DNA of 64,000 bases from Adenophora triphylla var. japonica (lineage: Eukaryota > Streptophyta > Magnoliopsida > Asterales > Campanulaceae): NCBI GenBank assembly GCA_022495995.1, contig JAFEMH010003606.1, forward strand, positions 1 to 64,000, read 5' to 3'. A model generated the notes under the pieces. The model did no database searches. It was given only the letters and a program-made list of their open reading frames with translations, and was not told the DNA's origin. This document shows positions 43,576 through 54,485 of the stretch, piece by piece (within the stretch, counting starts at the first letter, position 1; every line of letters begins with the position of its first letter). The translations under genes and the position numbers were made by a program.

Positions 43576-44433
43576 ATGGCTTCTCAGAAGAAAGTCACTA
43601 TAATTGAGGTTTGGGAAGAAAATGTCTACGAACAATTCCTTTTGATCAACTCACTTGTTGATCAATTTCCATATGTTTCAATGGACACAGCATTCCCCGG
43701 TATCCTTCTCCCACAACCCCGCCTCCACCCCTATCCTCCTCTTTCCCGTCTATCCGCCGCTCTCAATACATACCATTACATGAAGATTAACGTGAACCAA
43801 ACAAAACTTATCCAACTCGGACTTACTTTGTCCGATGCTAGTGGAAAGCTGCCCCAAGTCAATAACTCCTGCTGCATATGGCAGTTCAATTTCCGCGATT
43901 TTGACATTAGCACGGATGCTCATAATGAAAGCTCCATTCGGTTGCTGAAAGATCAAGGGCTTGATCTTCAAAAAAACAAAGAAAAGGGCATTAGTATGAG
44001 CAGCTTTGCGCACTTATTTAAAGCGTCAAGACTTACGGGTGATTGTTATTGGACATTTCAGGGACAGATTCATCTTCATAAGAAGCTGACTTGGATCACT
44101 TTCCATAGTCCTTATGATTTCGGCCACCTAATTAAGGTATTAATCCAAAGGGATTTGCCTGATGATATATTCAACTTTATGAAGCTAGTTAAATTGTATT
44201 TTGGGGAGTCTTTGTATGATATGGAGCATATAGCTAAGGACCGTAAGCTGTATGGTGGTTGAGAAAAGATTGCGAAGACACTTTACGTTGATCGCGTGGT
44301 TGGACAGCATCATCAGGCCGGTTCTGACAGTTTGCTCACCATGCAAACATTCATTAAATTGAAGGATACATGTTTGCGGGGGATTCAAATGGATCGGTAT
44401 CGCTTTAAATTGTCTGGATTAGAGGTTGTTTAA
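43576..44433 (+). pseudogene. CAF1-like CCR4-NOT deadenylase, catalytic residue lost and premature stop
   Basis: Homologue of plant CAF1 (the DEDD 3'-exonuclease of the CCR4-NOT complex that shortens mRNA poly(A) tails). From ATG 43576: MASQKKVTIIEVWEENVYEQ, FPYVSMDTAFPG (residues 32-43), LIQLGLTLSDASGKLP, IWQFNFRDFDI, EKGISMSSFAHL, WITFHSPYDFGHLIKVL, then TGA at 44260-44262. In-frame coding resumes: EKIAKTLYVDRVVGQHHQAG, SDSLLTMQTFIKL, to TAA at 44431. Three of the four DEDD acids are visible (Asp37, Asp in YDFG, Asp in AGSDS) but the Glu of MDTEFPG is Ala39. An upstream ATG (43459) adds a hydrophobic stretch unlikely to be real. No introns, as in typical plant CAF1 genes. Confidence 0.88.
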
Positions 44434-45007
44434 CATAACGATCCTAACCGAAAGCTCTATGGTCACACTTTTATTTGTATGATCAGCCATATTTGATGCT
44501 TTAAATTTCGAAGTGATGCAGGGCATTATGATCTGAGAAGTAACCCTCTTGAAATTGATCGAGGACTTGCAAAACAAGGTCAAAATACCGAGTCACAAGT
44601 TTGGGGTGCAGAGGGATTAGTATATAAGGTAGCTCGAAGAGCGAAAACGTCATTTTTCTGTGTTGAAATTTTTTATTTCTCATTATTAGTTGATAGTTTC
44701 TAGGCCATCTTAGACCGTATATATGCATTTTAAGGAGCATGTGTCAGTCATTTTTACTTTTGAATGAAAGTTTTTTTTTTTTTTTTAATAATAAATTGCA
44801 TTTACTCTTGATCTTATCATTCATAGTTCAGTTCGATTATTCTTGACAGCAAAATGAATGGTCACAAATCTAATTATGGCTAGGTTTTGTACGTGAATTA
44901 TTTAGTAGCAAGCCTTTTTTTTTCTTCTGATTACTCATCACTTATACTCCCTTTGTCAGTGGGTTTGAGAGTGTTTTTTTTTTTTGGATTATAATTATTT
45001 TAAAGCT
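44434..45007. other. Non-coding DNA downstream of CAF1-like gene
   Basis: Probably 3' flank. The short ORFs have no recognisable domains. Confidence 0.4.
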
Positions 45008-45607
45008 CAAATCTTAATATAACTTATTTTTCCTTATTGAAGACACACAGCCACGGAAGGCCGCCTGTTACTAAAGAAACTTTTAAAGCTCAAATCTTAA
45101 TATAACTTCTTTCTCCTCCTGAAGGTACATCCATCAAAAATTCTGTGGGATCATAATAGTTTTGATATGTGTCTCGTTCATCCTCTGGTGGAAAGTTCTT
45201 CAGAGGTAGAATTTTGAGTGAGGTTTGGAGAAAATTGAGAATTTTGTTCACCTTCTGAGTTTGGAAAATTTTGTGTGCGAAAGTAAGATCTAAAGTTTGA
45301 AAACTTTTCGGAACCCTGATAATAGTTGGGATGATATGGATCCATCACTTAAAATGAAGAAATAGAAGTGTGATGGATAATATGTAGAGAAAAAGAGAAT
45401 TGTAGGTTATTTGTAAAAATGTATCAATATTAAGCTCTATTTATATATAAAAAAAATTATGAATTTATGAATTTTGATATATTTTTATTTTATTATTTTA
45501 TATAATTATATAAAATATATATTTATATAAATATACATGCCACCCAATCATTGGGTGACATGTGTCAAAATATAAACAACCAACCCAACCAATATTTTGA
45601 TTTTACT

Positions 45608-45942
45608 CCCCATATAGTATACCTGAATGACTCGAAGTAGTACATGATCACCCTTGTACTTCATGAATTCTGTCTTGATACTTAAGACTACGGCCATGAC
45701 TCCAGAGAGAGGATCACCACTGAGAACAAAATTCAAAAAAAAAAAAAAATAGAAAGTCATGCCCAGGTTGAAGCAATACCATGACTTTCTATTTATTTTT
45801 TTTATTTTTTTTGTGAATTTTGTTCTTAGTGGTGACCCTCTCTCTGGAGTCACCGATGGCCGTAGTCTTAAGTATCAAGACAGAATTCATGAAGTACAAG
45901 GGTGATCATGTACTACTTCGAGTCATTCAGATATATTATGGG
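45608..45942. repeat. 335-bp near-perfect foldback
   Basis: The left arm (45608-45760) pairs with the right arm (45780-45942) over about 150 bp with few mismatches and one 4-base indel; the loop is 19 bases (45761-45779). Copy 1 has only one arm end at the matching site (22087-22133). No protein coding. A transcript would form a long dsRNA hairpin. Confidence 0.9.
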
Positions 45943-46064
45943 AAGTAAAATCAAAATATTGGTTCGTAATTGCAACATAGTAACTTGCACAACATACTTC
46001 CAAAATAAAAAATTATTGTCAGGCATTATAGAGCACAGTAAAAAGGAGTTGGAATGGCAAAAAG

Positions 46065-46136
46065 GGGGCATTCCGAGAATCGAACTCGGGACCTCTCGCA
46101 CCCAAAGCGAGAATCATACCACTAGACCAAATGCCC
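46065..46136 (-). tRNA. tRNA-Pro (anticodon UGG), duplication copy 2
   Basis: The 72-nt sequence is the same as the copy at 22775-22846, with cloverleaf, A and B boxes and a TTTTT terminator (46063-46059). Flanks are also shared, so both genes come from the block duplication. Confidence 0.96.
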
Positions 46137-46288
46137 ACATGCATATAATACTGTTTGTCATATTAAAAGTATAATTACATAATAATTTATGTACGATGCA
46201 AATGTAAGGCAATACAGACTTGTGAGTACAGATCTGTTCCATTTCTTTCATTCAAAAATTATTTAGTGCAGAATCTGTTAAACATAAA

Positions 46289-46312
46289 ACGACCAACCCC
46301 CCCCCCCCCCCC
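46289..46312. repeat. Poly-C tract
   Basis: A run of about 21 C, flanked as at 23014-23024 in copy 1 where it is about 11 C. The two have drifted in length. Confidence 0.9.
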
Positions 46313-47137
46313 GGTTGAATTGGTGCAAATCCGCCAACAATTTCCTAAATATTCCCTTGAACCTGCAAAAATGAATGTTTATGAAGTTCCTAACATCTAG
46401 GGTTGATCGATTTGTTCAAAGAGTACATAGAAGTTGGACCTTTAAAAACCAATGAACCTGCAAATACCGTTAAGAAACAAGTGTTTGTGCCCAAAAGAAG
46501 TGTCAATGAACCTGCAAAAATGAATGTCCAATATTCAAATTTACCCTTGATAAAAAGCAATTTTTTTTTTTTTTGGGACACTTCTGGATAAGAGCCTAAG
46601 TGAGATTATAATGGAAGTTTAGGAAACTAAAATACATTTTGGCCTCGCCTGGCCTGGACTTTCATAATATTGGAAGACAGTGTAAACTTCCGGTCAACGG
46701 GACATTGAATTCTAAGCAACAATAGTAACTTTTCTATATTTTATAATGAATCATTTAAAAGATGATATGAAATAACATAGCTTCAATAGGAGGGGTAGTT
46801 TGATTTCCACAAATGGTGACTGAAGCATGTCAATATCATCATCTCAAACAAGGCTCAATCTTTGACAGTCTGTGATGTAGATTTTTACATTCATCTCCTA
46901 ACAAGCAAGTAGCATGAAGAACGTCTTAGCAAATTCTTTCTTACACCACTTGCACAATCCTAGAAAATACAAGTCCTGAAGCAACAGTCCTTTATCGCAA
47001 CCAAGGAATAAAAAAGAAAAACAATTCGCAAAAACGTTAAAAAAGGGACCAACCCTTGTAGAGAAATGGTATCAGAAGCATGATGTGATTCTTCAGATAC
47101 CATGTTCTTCTTAATTTATCCACAGCAGAACTCAAGC

Positions 47138-47291
47138 CTAAGCAGCTTTTTCAGAGGGAGCAGTATCAGCACTGGGACCCGCCTTTGCACGCTTTGCTTC
47201 ATAATCTTTCACGGCAGCCTTTATCGCGTCCTCAGCAAGCATGCTGCAGTGAAGTTTTACCGGAGGGAGAGACAAGTGCTTTGCGATTTCC
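47138..47291 (-). CDS. ISU1: ISU1 exon 3
   Basis: Codes the last 50 residues, EIAKHLSLPPVKLHCSMLAE to TAPSEKAA*. Acceptor GATGCAG at 47292. Confidence 0.95.
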
Positions 47292-50200
47292 CTGCATCAA
47301 ATACACCAACTGGTAGTTTAAACCTTGTCTACTGATGCATCCTATGATCCTCGTGACATAAAATTATTTGGTAAGCATATTACTGGCTGCTAACCTATAC
47401 CCGAGGGTACAAGATGCTTGATTTAGGCAGCAAAGATTTCTGTTATCTATATCTAAACTCTAGTATACGTCCATCTATCTCAAGCAAAGGCTAATAATAT
47501 GGTGTCTATATCCACACTCTAGTATATGTCCATCTATGTTACTCGGACTCGGCAATATTGCCGCAATACCGGTGTCGACACGACACGAAACCGTCACCGG
47601 TATGAAATCCGCACCCGACACTCCTTTCAGTCGGACACGGCAAGCATAAGTGATAAGGAGAAGCGAGAGACGTGTCAGATCCAAATTGGGTTTTCTCAAT
47701 CTTTTATAGGAAACGATTGTGCCCTAATTTAGGTAAGGATTGACTGCAGTTTGGTAAAAACGATTGTGCCCTAACATCCCGACTATTAATATCGAGAATT
47801 TGAGAGCACTTAACGCAACAACAACGACGAGAACTGCGACTCAACCCTTGGACGACGGTGATGACCTTGACCTTCAGCGACTTCGACGAACTCAGACTCC
47901 GCCAACTCTACGTTGTTGTTGTATTTCCTTCTTTATTCTCTGTTCATTTTGTTTAATTTACAAGTCTTTGTTAGTTCTAGTCAACGTATCATTGTGGTAT
48001 TTTTATATTGTTTTCTTCTTCTCTCTTTGTTTAATTTTGTTATTGTATTTCTAGTTCCAGACTCCAGTCAACCAACTTCTCTTTTTTACAAGTATTTTTT
48101 CTGTCGTTTTCTAAACCCACCAAGGATTTATCCTTGCCTGTCCCAAGTCAGGATAAAGGGCGAGGGTTGCGGTAGGCATGTGACAGCCAACGTAAAAATT
48201 TTGTCACATTATCATGACATGAATCCAAATATGAATATCGTTGGGGTGTTTCCTCAGCAGCGACGAGCTACTCTTCAAAGACCTGGGTGTAGTGATGAGT
48301 ATGCAAAGGTTGCTAGGTCGTCGCCTGGAAGCGACGCGCCATCTCTTCGCCCGGGGGTGGTGTCAAATATGGAAGGGTTCCCGCATTGCGGACGAGTGCG
48401 GGTAAAGAAGCTATTCCATGGAAAGTGTAAGGGTAGTGGGATGCGCTTTGGAACATTGGATCCTTGACAGGGAGATCAGTAGAGGTGGTGAAAGTTATGA
48501 GGAGAAGAAAGATTCACATAATGTGTCTACAGGAAACTAAGTGGGTTGGAGAGAAAGCAAAAGAAATATCGCCTTGGGGTTTTAAGCTTTGGTACTCAGG
48601 AAAAGATAAGGGTAGAAATGGAGTGGGTATCATTATTAATAAAGAGTATATTAATGATGTGGTGGAAGTGTACAGGAAGAGTGGTCGAATTATGGGCATT
48701 AAACTTGTGCTAAGTGAGGAGATTATAACTATTATTTTCGCCTATGCACCACAAGTAGGGTTGGATGCATCTATTAAACAAGTGTTTTGGGAAGATTTGG
48801 AGGAGGTAGTGCAACGAGTACCTAGTGGTGAGAAATTAGTCATTGGGGGTGATCTGAACGGGTATGTGGGGTCTAGTCGACATGGCTTTGAGAGCATACA
48901 TGGAGGTTTTGGTTTTGGGGAGATGAATGAAGCAGGAAATAGTATACTGGATTTTGCGTTGGCATATGACTTGAGTATAATGAACACTTGGTTCAAGAAG
49001 AGAGAATCTCACTTGGTGTCCTATAGGAGTGGAGGTAATGCGAGTCAGATTGACTTCTTCTTAGTAATAAATGTTTGTAGAAAGAGTTATACAAGGTTAT
49101 TCCGGGTGAGAGCACAACAACTCAACATAGACTTGTGATACTTGATTTTCGAAGTAAGAGAATTTCGAGGAAAAGAAAACCACAGGTAGACCCTAGAATC
49201 AAGTGGTGGAGACTTCAAGGGGAGAATCAACAGAAATTTGTAGATAAAATGGTCGATACCGGTATTTGGTCGGATAATATGGAGGATAAGGATATAGATT
49301 CGACTTGGACTAAGATGGAACATGCCATAAAGTAGGTGACGAAAGAAGTCCTTGGAGAATCTAGAGGAAATATGCCACCAAGTAAGGACACATCATGCTG
49401 GAACGAGAAAGTAAAACAAGCAATAAAGGGCAAGCGAGATTGCTACAAATTATTGGAGAAATGTAGGAGCGACGAGAACTATGAGAAGTATAAGGAAGCT
49501 AGAAGAGAAAAAGAATTGCAAATTTTTTGTTTTATGTTTTTGTTTTTTAAAGTGAAACTGCTAATTGGTAGCACAACTTGTGACAAACCATCAACTAAGG
49601 CACAAATAGCACCCAGGTGCATATAGAGTAAGTTTTAGGGGAAACATGTTTCTCCATAAGTTATAAAAAGTCCACTTTCATCCTTAAAAATATCGAGTTT
49701 AAACCTTAAAACATTGAGTTTAGACCTTAAAATACCTAGAAAATAAAATAGTGAGTTTAGGCGTTAAAACAGTGAGTTTAAGCTAGAAAATAAAATAGCG
49801 AGTTTAGGCCTTAAAACAGTGAGTTTAGGCTTTAAAACACCAAGTCGATATATTTAAAAACATGATTTTTTATAACTTACGGAGAAACAGGTTTCCCACA
49901 AAATTTTCTGGTGCATATATGTCAGTTATAGAGCAAAACTGAATCCCATGAAAATATAAATGAATAAACTGATACGCAAAAGAGTATTTAACAAATATTA
50001 CAACCACCCAGACTCTAAGAAATGTAACAGCTGCTCTGAAAGTTAAGATTCTATAGATGAATATTCATTAAAAAAAGTCAACATTGACTTTCAGGAAATA
50101 ATAAAATGAAAACTTAGAAGTCCTATTCCTAGCACATGCTGGGCAAAATTTATCAACTGTCATCAAAAGGCTAATGTGCACAGTATGCAGTGAGCACCAC

Positions 50201-52400
50201 AGCAAGTATCAACATGTCTTAGTTAATAAAAGAGGAACGGAACTTACGTGTTCTTGATAGTCAGGACTTCCTCCATTTGCTTTCCTTTAACCCACTCGGT
50301 AGCTGAAAGTAACACACCAAGTAATGAGAACTATCCTCAACGCATAACACATTACATTTAAAACTAGAAAGACATCATACACAACAGGACAAGCAGCTAT
50401 CATGCAACTCACATTTGGACATAGACAATTTATAAAATTGCCTAACAATAATTTGCATTTTGCAATAAACAAAGAAAGCTAGTATTGTAGACCAAGGTAA
50501 CAATGCACATGCGCCTCTGTACCAGGTAGATAAAGTGGCAACCAATAATTTGTGGTAAATTTACAACACAAGCTCATAATTATGGACCAAGGTGATGAAG
50601 CTCATCAGGTAGATCATAGTAACAAGTGACAACCAAGATTTTGAATGCCAGTGTTTGCCGACAAATAAGTGGGAGAAATATTGAATATGTTAGTCAATGA
50701 TACAGAAATACAGATTCTGACATCTTTTTCACTAAACACATACATTCATAATAGGGAATTTGCCCCATAAGTTTCTTTTTGAACAAATCACTTCCCACTA
50801 AGTTCCTCATTGTATTAAAATGCCCCATAAGTTCTCATGTTGTATTATGTATAATACAGCATTTAGTTATGCAGTAGTTTAAAATCACCGCCTCCGCCAC
50901 AGCCCAGCTCCGCCGCCGCCGTCTGCTATTGCCGCATGCCGGATTCCGGTCAATTTTTGCCGGAATCCGGCTGCCGATCGCCGGAATCCGGTCGCCGGAG
51001 GTCGAAATCTGGTCGCCGGTCCATGGGCTTCGGACTCCGGTCACCGGCGGCCGCCGGAATGTAGTATTATGGCCTTAATTGATGTTGTATTTTCGAAACA
51101 TAATACAACATCATAATAAAACATGGGGAAGGAACTTATCGGGCATTATGAAGCTTTTTTAGAACTTATCGGGCATAGTCCCTTCATAATATGAGGCTGG
51201 TTGTGTTAGAAAGCTACTGTGCATACCAATCTTTATGAGAAAATGCTTGCCCAAGTAATCACAAGGATAAGATAGGTGGTTAATAAAGAAGCTTAAACGT
51301 CTGGTCTGGTTGTAGCACTGAAATGGTGCAAAACTGATTATTCGACTTGTTCAATGCTTACCATAACGTACAAAATAGAAGCTGATTTTGGTTGCTTGTG
51401 GTTGGATATCATGTTAAACGAACATGTGAAAGTAATTTGACAAGTAGTTTTTCGGCAAATATGTAACTCAACACTTCTATAGCTTTTCTTTTCAGTTAAC
51501 TTGATCGCTTTTCTTACGCAGTCCGCATCAAGATAATTTTGAAACTTTTAGACTCGCTAAGAGAGTGCATGTCTAAGAGTTGGGTAAGAATACGAAACTT
51601 TCCAATTTGCATCAATACATTCCTACTTTTGGAAGAGGAGAAACTTGACATATCAATGGGGAAGCATAGCTCGAATTTTGAAACGTGATTCTAGTTTTAA
51701 GGATAACTTAGACAAAATTTTTGACTCTTAATCGAACAAAGACCACAAAAAACAGATATCGCTAGGAATCTAGTAAGCATTATATGCAATACAATAACAC
51801 CAACAATCCAGTAGTCTTTAAATATACAACCCGAGGCATTGGTTGTCAAACCTACACCAGAAATGCCTGGTTATTAATCAACAATTTAATATCCACAACA
51901 ATGCAAACAGAACCAATCCTGATTTTGGTACCCCACGCCAGCAAACATCTCAATCCAACACCAATAAACCCGCATCTATTAACGTTCATAGAACAAAAAT
52001 CAAATTTAAGCAATTCTAAACTATATAATTAATAAACTGAATTAAGTGATAAACCAAATGCCAGACTAAATAAATTTCCCGGGGTTTCGAGAAACTAACC
52101 AACAGAAGATGAGGCGATGGCGGAGCCACAACCGAACGTCTTAAAGCAAGCATCAGTAATTTTTCCATCGTCATCAACCTTAATCTGGAGCTTCATGACA
52201 TCGCCGCACGCCGGCGCACCAACAAGTCCCGTACCAACGTTGGGATCATTCTTGTCGAAAGCCCCGACGTTACGGGGATTGTTGTAATGATCCACCACCC
52301 TCTCGTGATAAAATCGCGGTAACAACCGAACCGCCACCGCATGAGATTGGGTCTCCGCTAACCCTAACCCTAGAAATCTCTTGGTAGTGTGCCTCAACAT
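47138..52400 (-). CDS. ISU1: Iron-sulfur cluster assembly scaffold, ISU1/ISCU type (three exons)
   Basis: Join of 52400-52100, 50302-50248 and 47291-47138 (301+55+154 nt) gives 169 aa, the normal size for plant ISU. ISU is the mitochondrial scaffold on which NFS1, frataxin and chaperones build [2Fe-2S] clusters. Residues 1-30 form an Arg-rich mitochondrial leader (MLRHTTKRFLGLGL). The scaffold follows: YHERVVDHYNNPRNVG, the ligands Cys65 (GAPACGD, with Asp67), Cys91 (FKTFGCGSA) and His133-Cys134 (KLHCSML), and the LPPVK motif (127-131) bound by the HSC20/HSP70 chaperones. All splice sites are GT-AG; phases are 1 and 2. Its introns carry a LINE fragment and two MITEs. Confidence 0.96.
47370..49543 (+). 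mobile_element. RTE-like LINE fragment with endonuclease, 3' part missing
   Basis: A 2.17-kb insertion in ISU1 intron 2 relative to copy 1 (24822). A GC-richer 5' region (47560-48440) leads to an apurinic-type endonuclease. It reads LTGRSVEVVKVMRRRKIHIM, CLQETKWVGEKAKE, VIGGDLNGYVG and SQIDFFL, with the final TQHRLVILDFRSKR in the next frame at ~49118 (frameshift), and continues to ~49520. The reverse transcriptase and 3' tail are absent. A TTGTCC-type dispersed repeat (near 47520-47720) may be a separate insertion. Confidence 0.75.
49626..49909. mobile_element. MULE-type MITE in ISU1 intron 2
   Basis: Flanked by GGTGCATATA on both sides (49616-49625, 49910-49919); copy 1 has this once (near 24948). 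Terminal inverted repeats include GTTTCTCC-TAAGTTATAAAAA in both ends. The interior has ~20-bp tandem units (CTTAAAACAGTGAGTTTAGG). A 9-10-bp duplication points to Mutator-like transposition. Confidence 0.8.
50248..50302 (-). CDS. ISU1: ISU1 exon 2
   Basis: A 55-bp micro-exon: acceptor TTTCAG|CT at 50303, donor CAC|GTAAG at 50247. It codes ATEWVKGKQMEEVLTIKNT together with flanking split codons. It is missing from the duplicate. Confidence 0.94.
50754..51182. mobile_element. MULE-type MITE in ISU1 intron 1
   Basis: Flanked by TTCATAATA direct repeats (50745-50753, 51183-51191). Inverted termini: GGGAATTTGCCCCATAAGTT at the left and the complement GGGACTATGCCCGATAAGTT at the right. The core (50885-51055) is GC-rich and built of CCGGAATCCGG palindromes. 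This region is deleted with exon 2 in copy 1. Confidence 0.88.
52100..52400 (-). CDS. ISU1: ISU1 exon 1
   Basis: Codes residues 1-100 plus one base. Donor TTG|GTTAG at 52099. ATG at 52400-52398 is chosen because it starts a mitochondrial leader and matches the conserved MLR start; the in-frame ATG 48 bp upstream adds non-conserved residues. Confidence 0.94.
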
Positions 52401-53425
52401 ACTGGTCGATTGAATTATTCTCCGGTGACCTTCGAATTTCAATTGCAATTCAATATCGATGAGACGTCGATGCGATATAATTTTAGGTTTTGGGGGGGGG
52501 GGGGGGTGTTTGTGTGTGGCGGTGAGGATAGGAGAGCGACGGATGCTCCTGTCGTGACTCCGTCTGTAGCTCGTAAGCTTTGGGCCTTTGAAATTTTGGA
52601 CGGCCTAATGATATCGGGTTCTCATTAAAACCTTGTTTTCTCGGCCCAATAGACCCAAAAGGGCTTTTATTTGCATTTTACTCTATTCCCTTTCAAAAAA
52701 AAAAATACTACTAAATTAATTTTGATCAAAGTAAATTTTAACATTTTTAAACATTCATTTTGCATTTAGAGAGTATCATTTATTGATATTAATTCATATG
52801 TCCATTTGATCTATCCCAAAATAAATATTACATTTTTTCTTTTTGTTACGTTGTCTCAAGCCACGAAACAATAAAAGGGATCGAACCCTAGACATCACAA
52901 AGTATAAGACTTGATTTTTACCACAAAGTACCCTGAGAAGAAGGATAACTTAATTTCTTTTAATCTGCAGCGGGGAATTGATTAATTAATCTTCTTACAT
53001 ACTCGCTCTGTTACACGTGAGTGTAAGGTAAAATTTTAATACGTAAGAAATAATAGTATAATAAAATGAGAGCGAACAAGTGAATGAAGTGTTGTAAGTA
53101 TAAAAAGAAAAATAAAAGAGAAAATGAGTAAGGTGAATAATAAGAAAATTGTTCAAGTATAACAATGTTGGAAAACAAAAATATGTACCCAACCAAACAA
53201 AATTTAGGAAAAGTACATAGTGATCGAGAAGATGCATGATTGATGAATATTAGATAGGACATAAGGGAAGACAACAATGGCTCAAAAAAAAATTAAGCTT
53301 GACTTTAATCAACTTCTTTAACTCCTTTCGGTGGTGGAGTCGAGAAATTTTGTTAGGCAAAAATTGCATAAAGTTTCGATAGGTGCAAATTAAAAGTCTA
53401 GCGTATTTTCTTTCATCTCGAAGGG
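52401..53425. promoter_or_regulatory. ISU1 upstream region
   Basis: Upstream of ISU1 on the minus strand lies ~1 kb without a coding gene. A G14-run (near 52488-52505) sits about 90 bp upstream of the start codon. No promoter element can be fixed confidently. Confidence 0.4.
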
Positions 53426-53953
53426 CAGGGGCGGAGCCAGGGGGCAGGAGGGGGCACTTGCTCCCCCTTCCCCAGCGGCGGAAATGTAGTGGATTCCCCC
53501 CCCCCAGCCGGAATCCGGCGAAAATTGGGAATTTGGCCGGATAAGAAAGAGTTCACGTTTTTTTTAATTAATCGACGCTGCCGCCGCCGCTCCTTCTCCT
53601 CCTTGCTGCCGTCTCTCTCTCGATAATTTCCTCTCTCTCTCTCTCCACAAATTTGAATGGAGTTTTACAAATTTAAATGTGTTTTGATTAATTTTAATTT
53701 CTTCACAAATTGATAAGTTTTCAATTGTATTTTTTGTTCGTTTAGGTTTATCAATGGATAGATTTGTATTAAAAAGGCCTAGATCTACTACTTCTTCAAA
53801 TTTGATTTGAACATGATTTTGTGTATGAAATATTATGACATTATCCTTATTTATTTGTTTTTATGAATTCGATCCATTTTTTACTTGTTTAACCCGAAAA
53901 AAAAATTCGAGGGCAGCCCTCCCTCAAACAATTCCTGGCTCCGCCCCTATCTA
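53426..53953. mobile_element. Non-autonomous hAT element
   Basis: Terminal inverted repeats CAGGGGCGGAGCCAGG (53426) and CCTGGCTCCGCCCCTA (to 53949). An 8-bp direct repeat TCGAAGGG (53418-53425, 53954-53961) fits hAT. It retains a start-like peptide MDRFVLKRPRSTTSSN followed by a stop, which recalls the N-terminus of hAT/ZMYM-type transposases, so it is probably an internal-deletion derivative. Confidence 0.8.
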
Positions 53954-54207
53954 TCGAAGGGTAAAATTTCAATAAATTGCACTAGTAAATTTATTTTTAA
54001 AAAAATTAATGATGGCAATTGCCCCCTTTTGCTACGTGATAGATCCGCAAGTGACTCCATTATCAATTAATCACTGACAATGGAAGTGAAAGGATGGTAC
54101 GTAGACCTTCCTTCTTTGATTTTTAAAATGAAAAAAAAAATGTTTGAATTAATTTGGGTTTTGCAATAATTATTAAAGTTGCTAATTCTAAATCTAGTAG
54201 GAAAGTA

Positions 54208-54485
54208 CTCCCTTCGTTTCAATAGTAGCTGTCCATTTTTTGACTTACACGCAAATTAATAAAATAGATGGGAAGAAAAAATGTTGTGAGTGTAATTTGA
54301 AAATAGAAGAGAGAATGAGTGGAGGGAATAATAAATTATAATGGTGTTGTGAGTATTAAAATAATGTAGAAGAGAGAATGAGTGGAGGAAATAGTAAAGA
54401 TTCCTTTGCCAAAAAAAAATAGTAAAAACTATTAACGGAACACCCAAAATGACAAAATAAGAAGCTACTATAGAAACGGAGGGAG
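54208..54485. mobile_element. Stowaway-like MITE
   Basis: Left CTCCCTTCGTTTCAATAGTAGC and right GCTACTATAGAAACGGAGGGAG form ~22-bp inverted repeats (cited in part), flanked by TA. No coding capacity. Confidence 0.88.

Larger units (their letters stand above)
45008..52480. repeat. Segmental duplication copy 2
   Basis: Corresponds to copy 1 (21925-25151 plus 38187-38587 and 43302-43340) in the same order and orientation. Copy 2 lacks the U5 gene, and carries its own foldback, LINE fragment and two MULE-type MITEs, but keeps complete ISU1. The segments look too alike to be old, but identity has not been measured. Confidence 0.85.

Noticed and set aside
45548..45853. 101-aa minus ORF over the foldback
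   Set aside because: Reads through the inverted repeat with no domain; its partner arm gives the complement.
50835..51044. 69-aa minus ORF in ISU1 intron 1
   Set aside because: Translation of CCGGAATCCGG repeats within the MITE.
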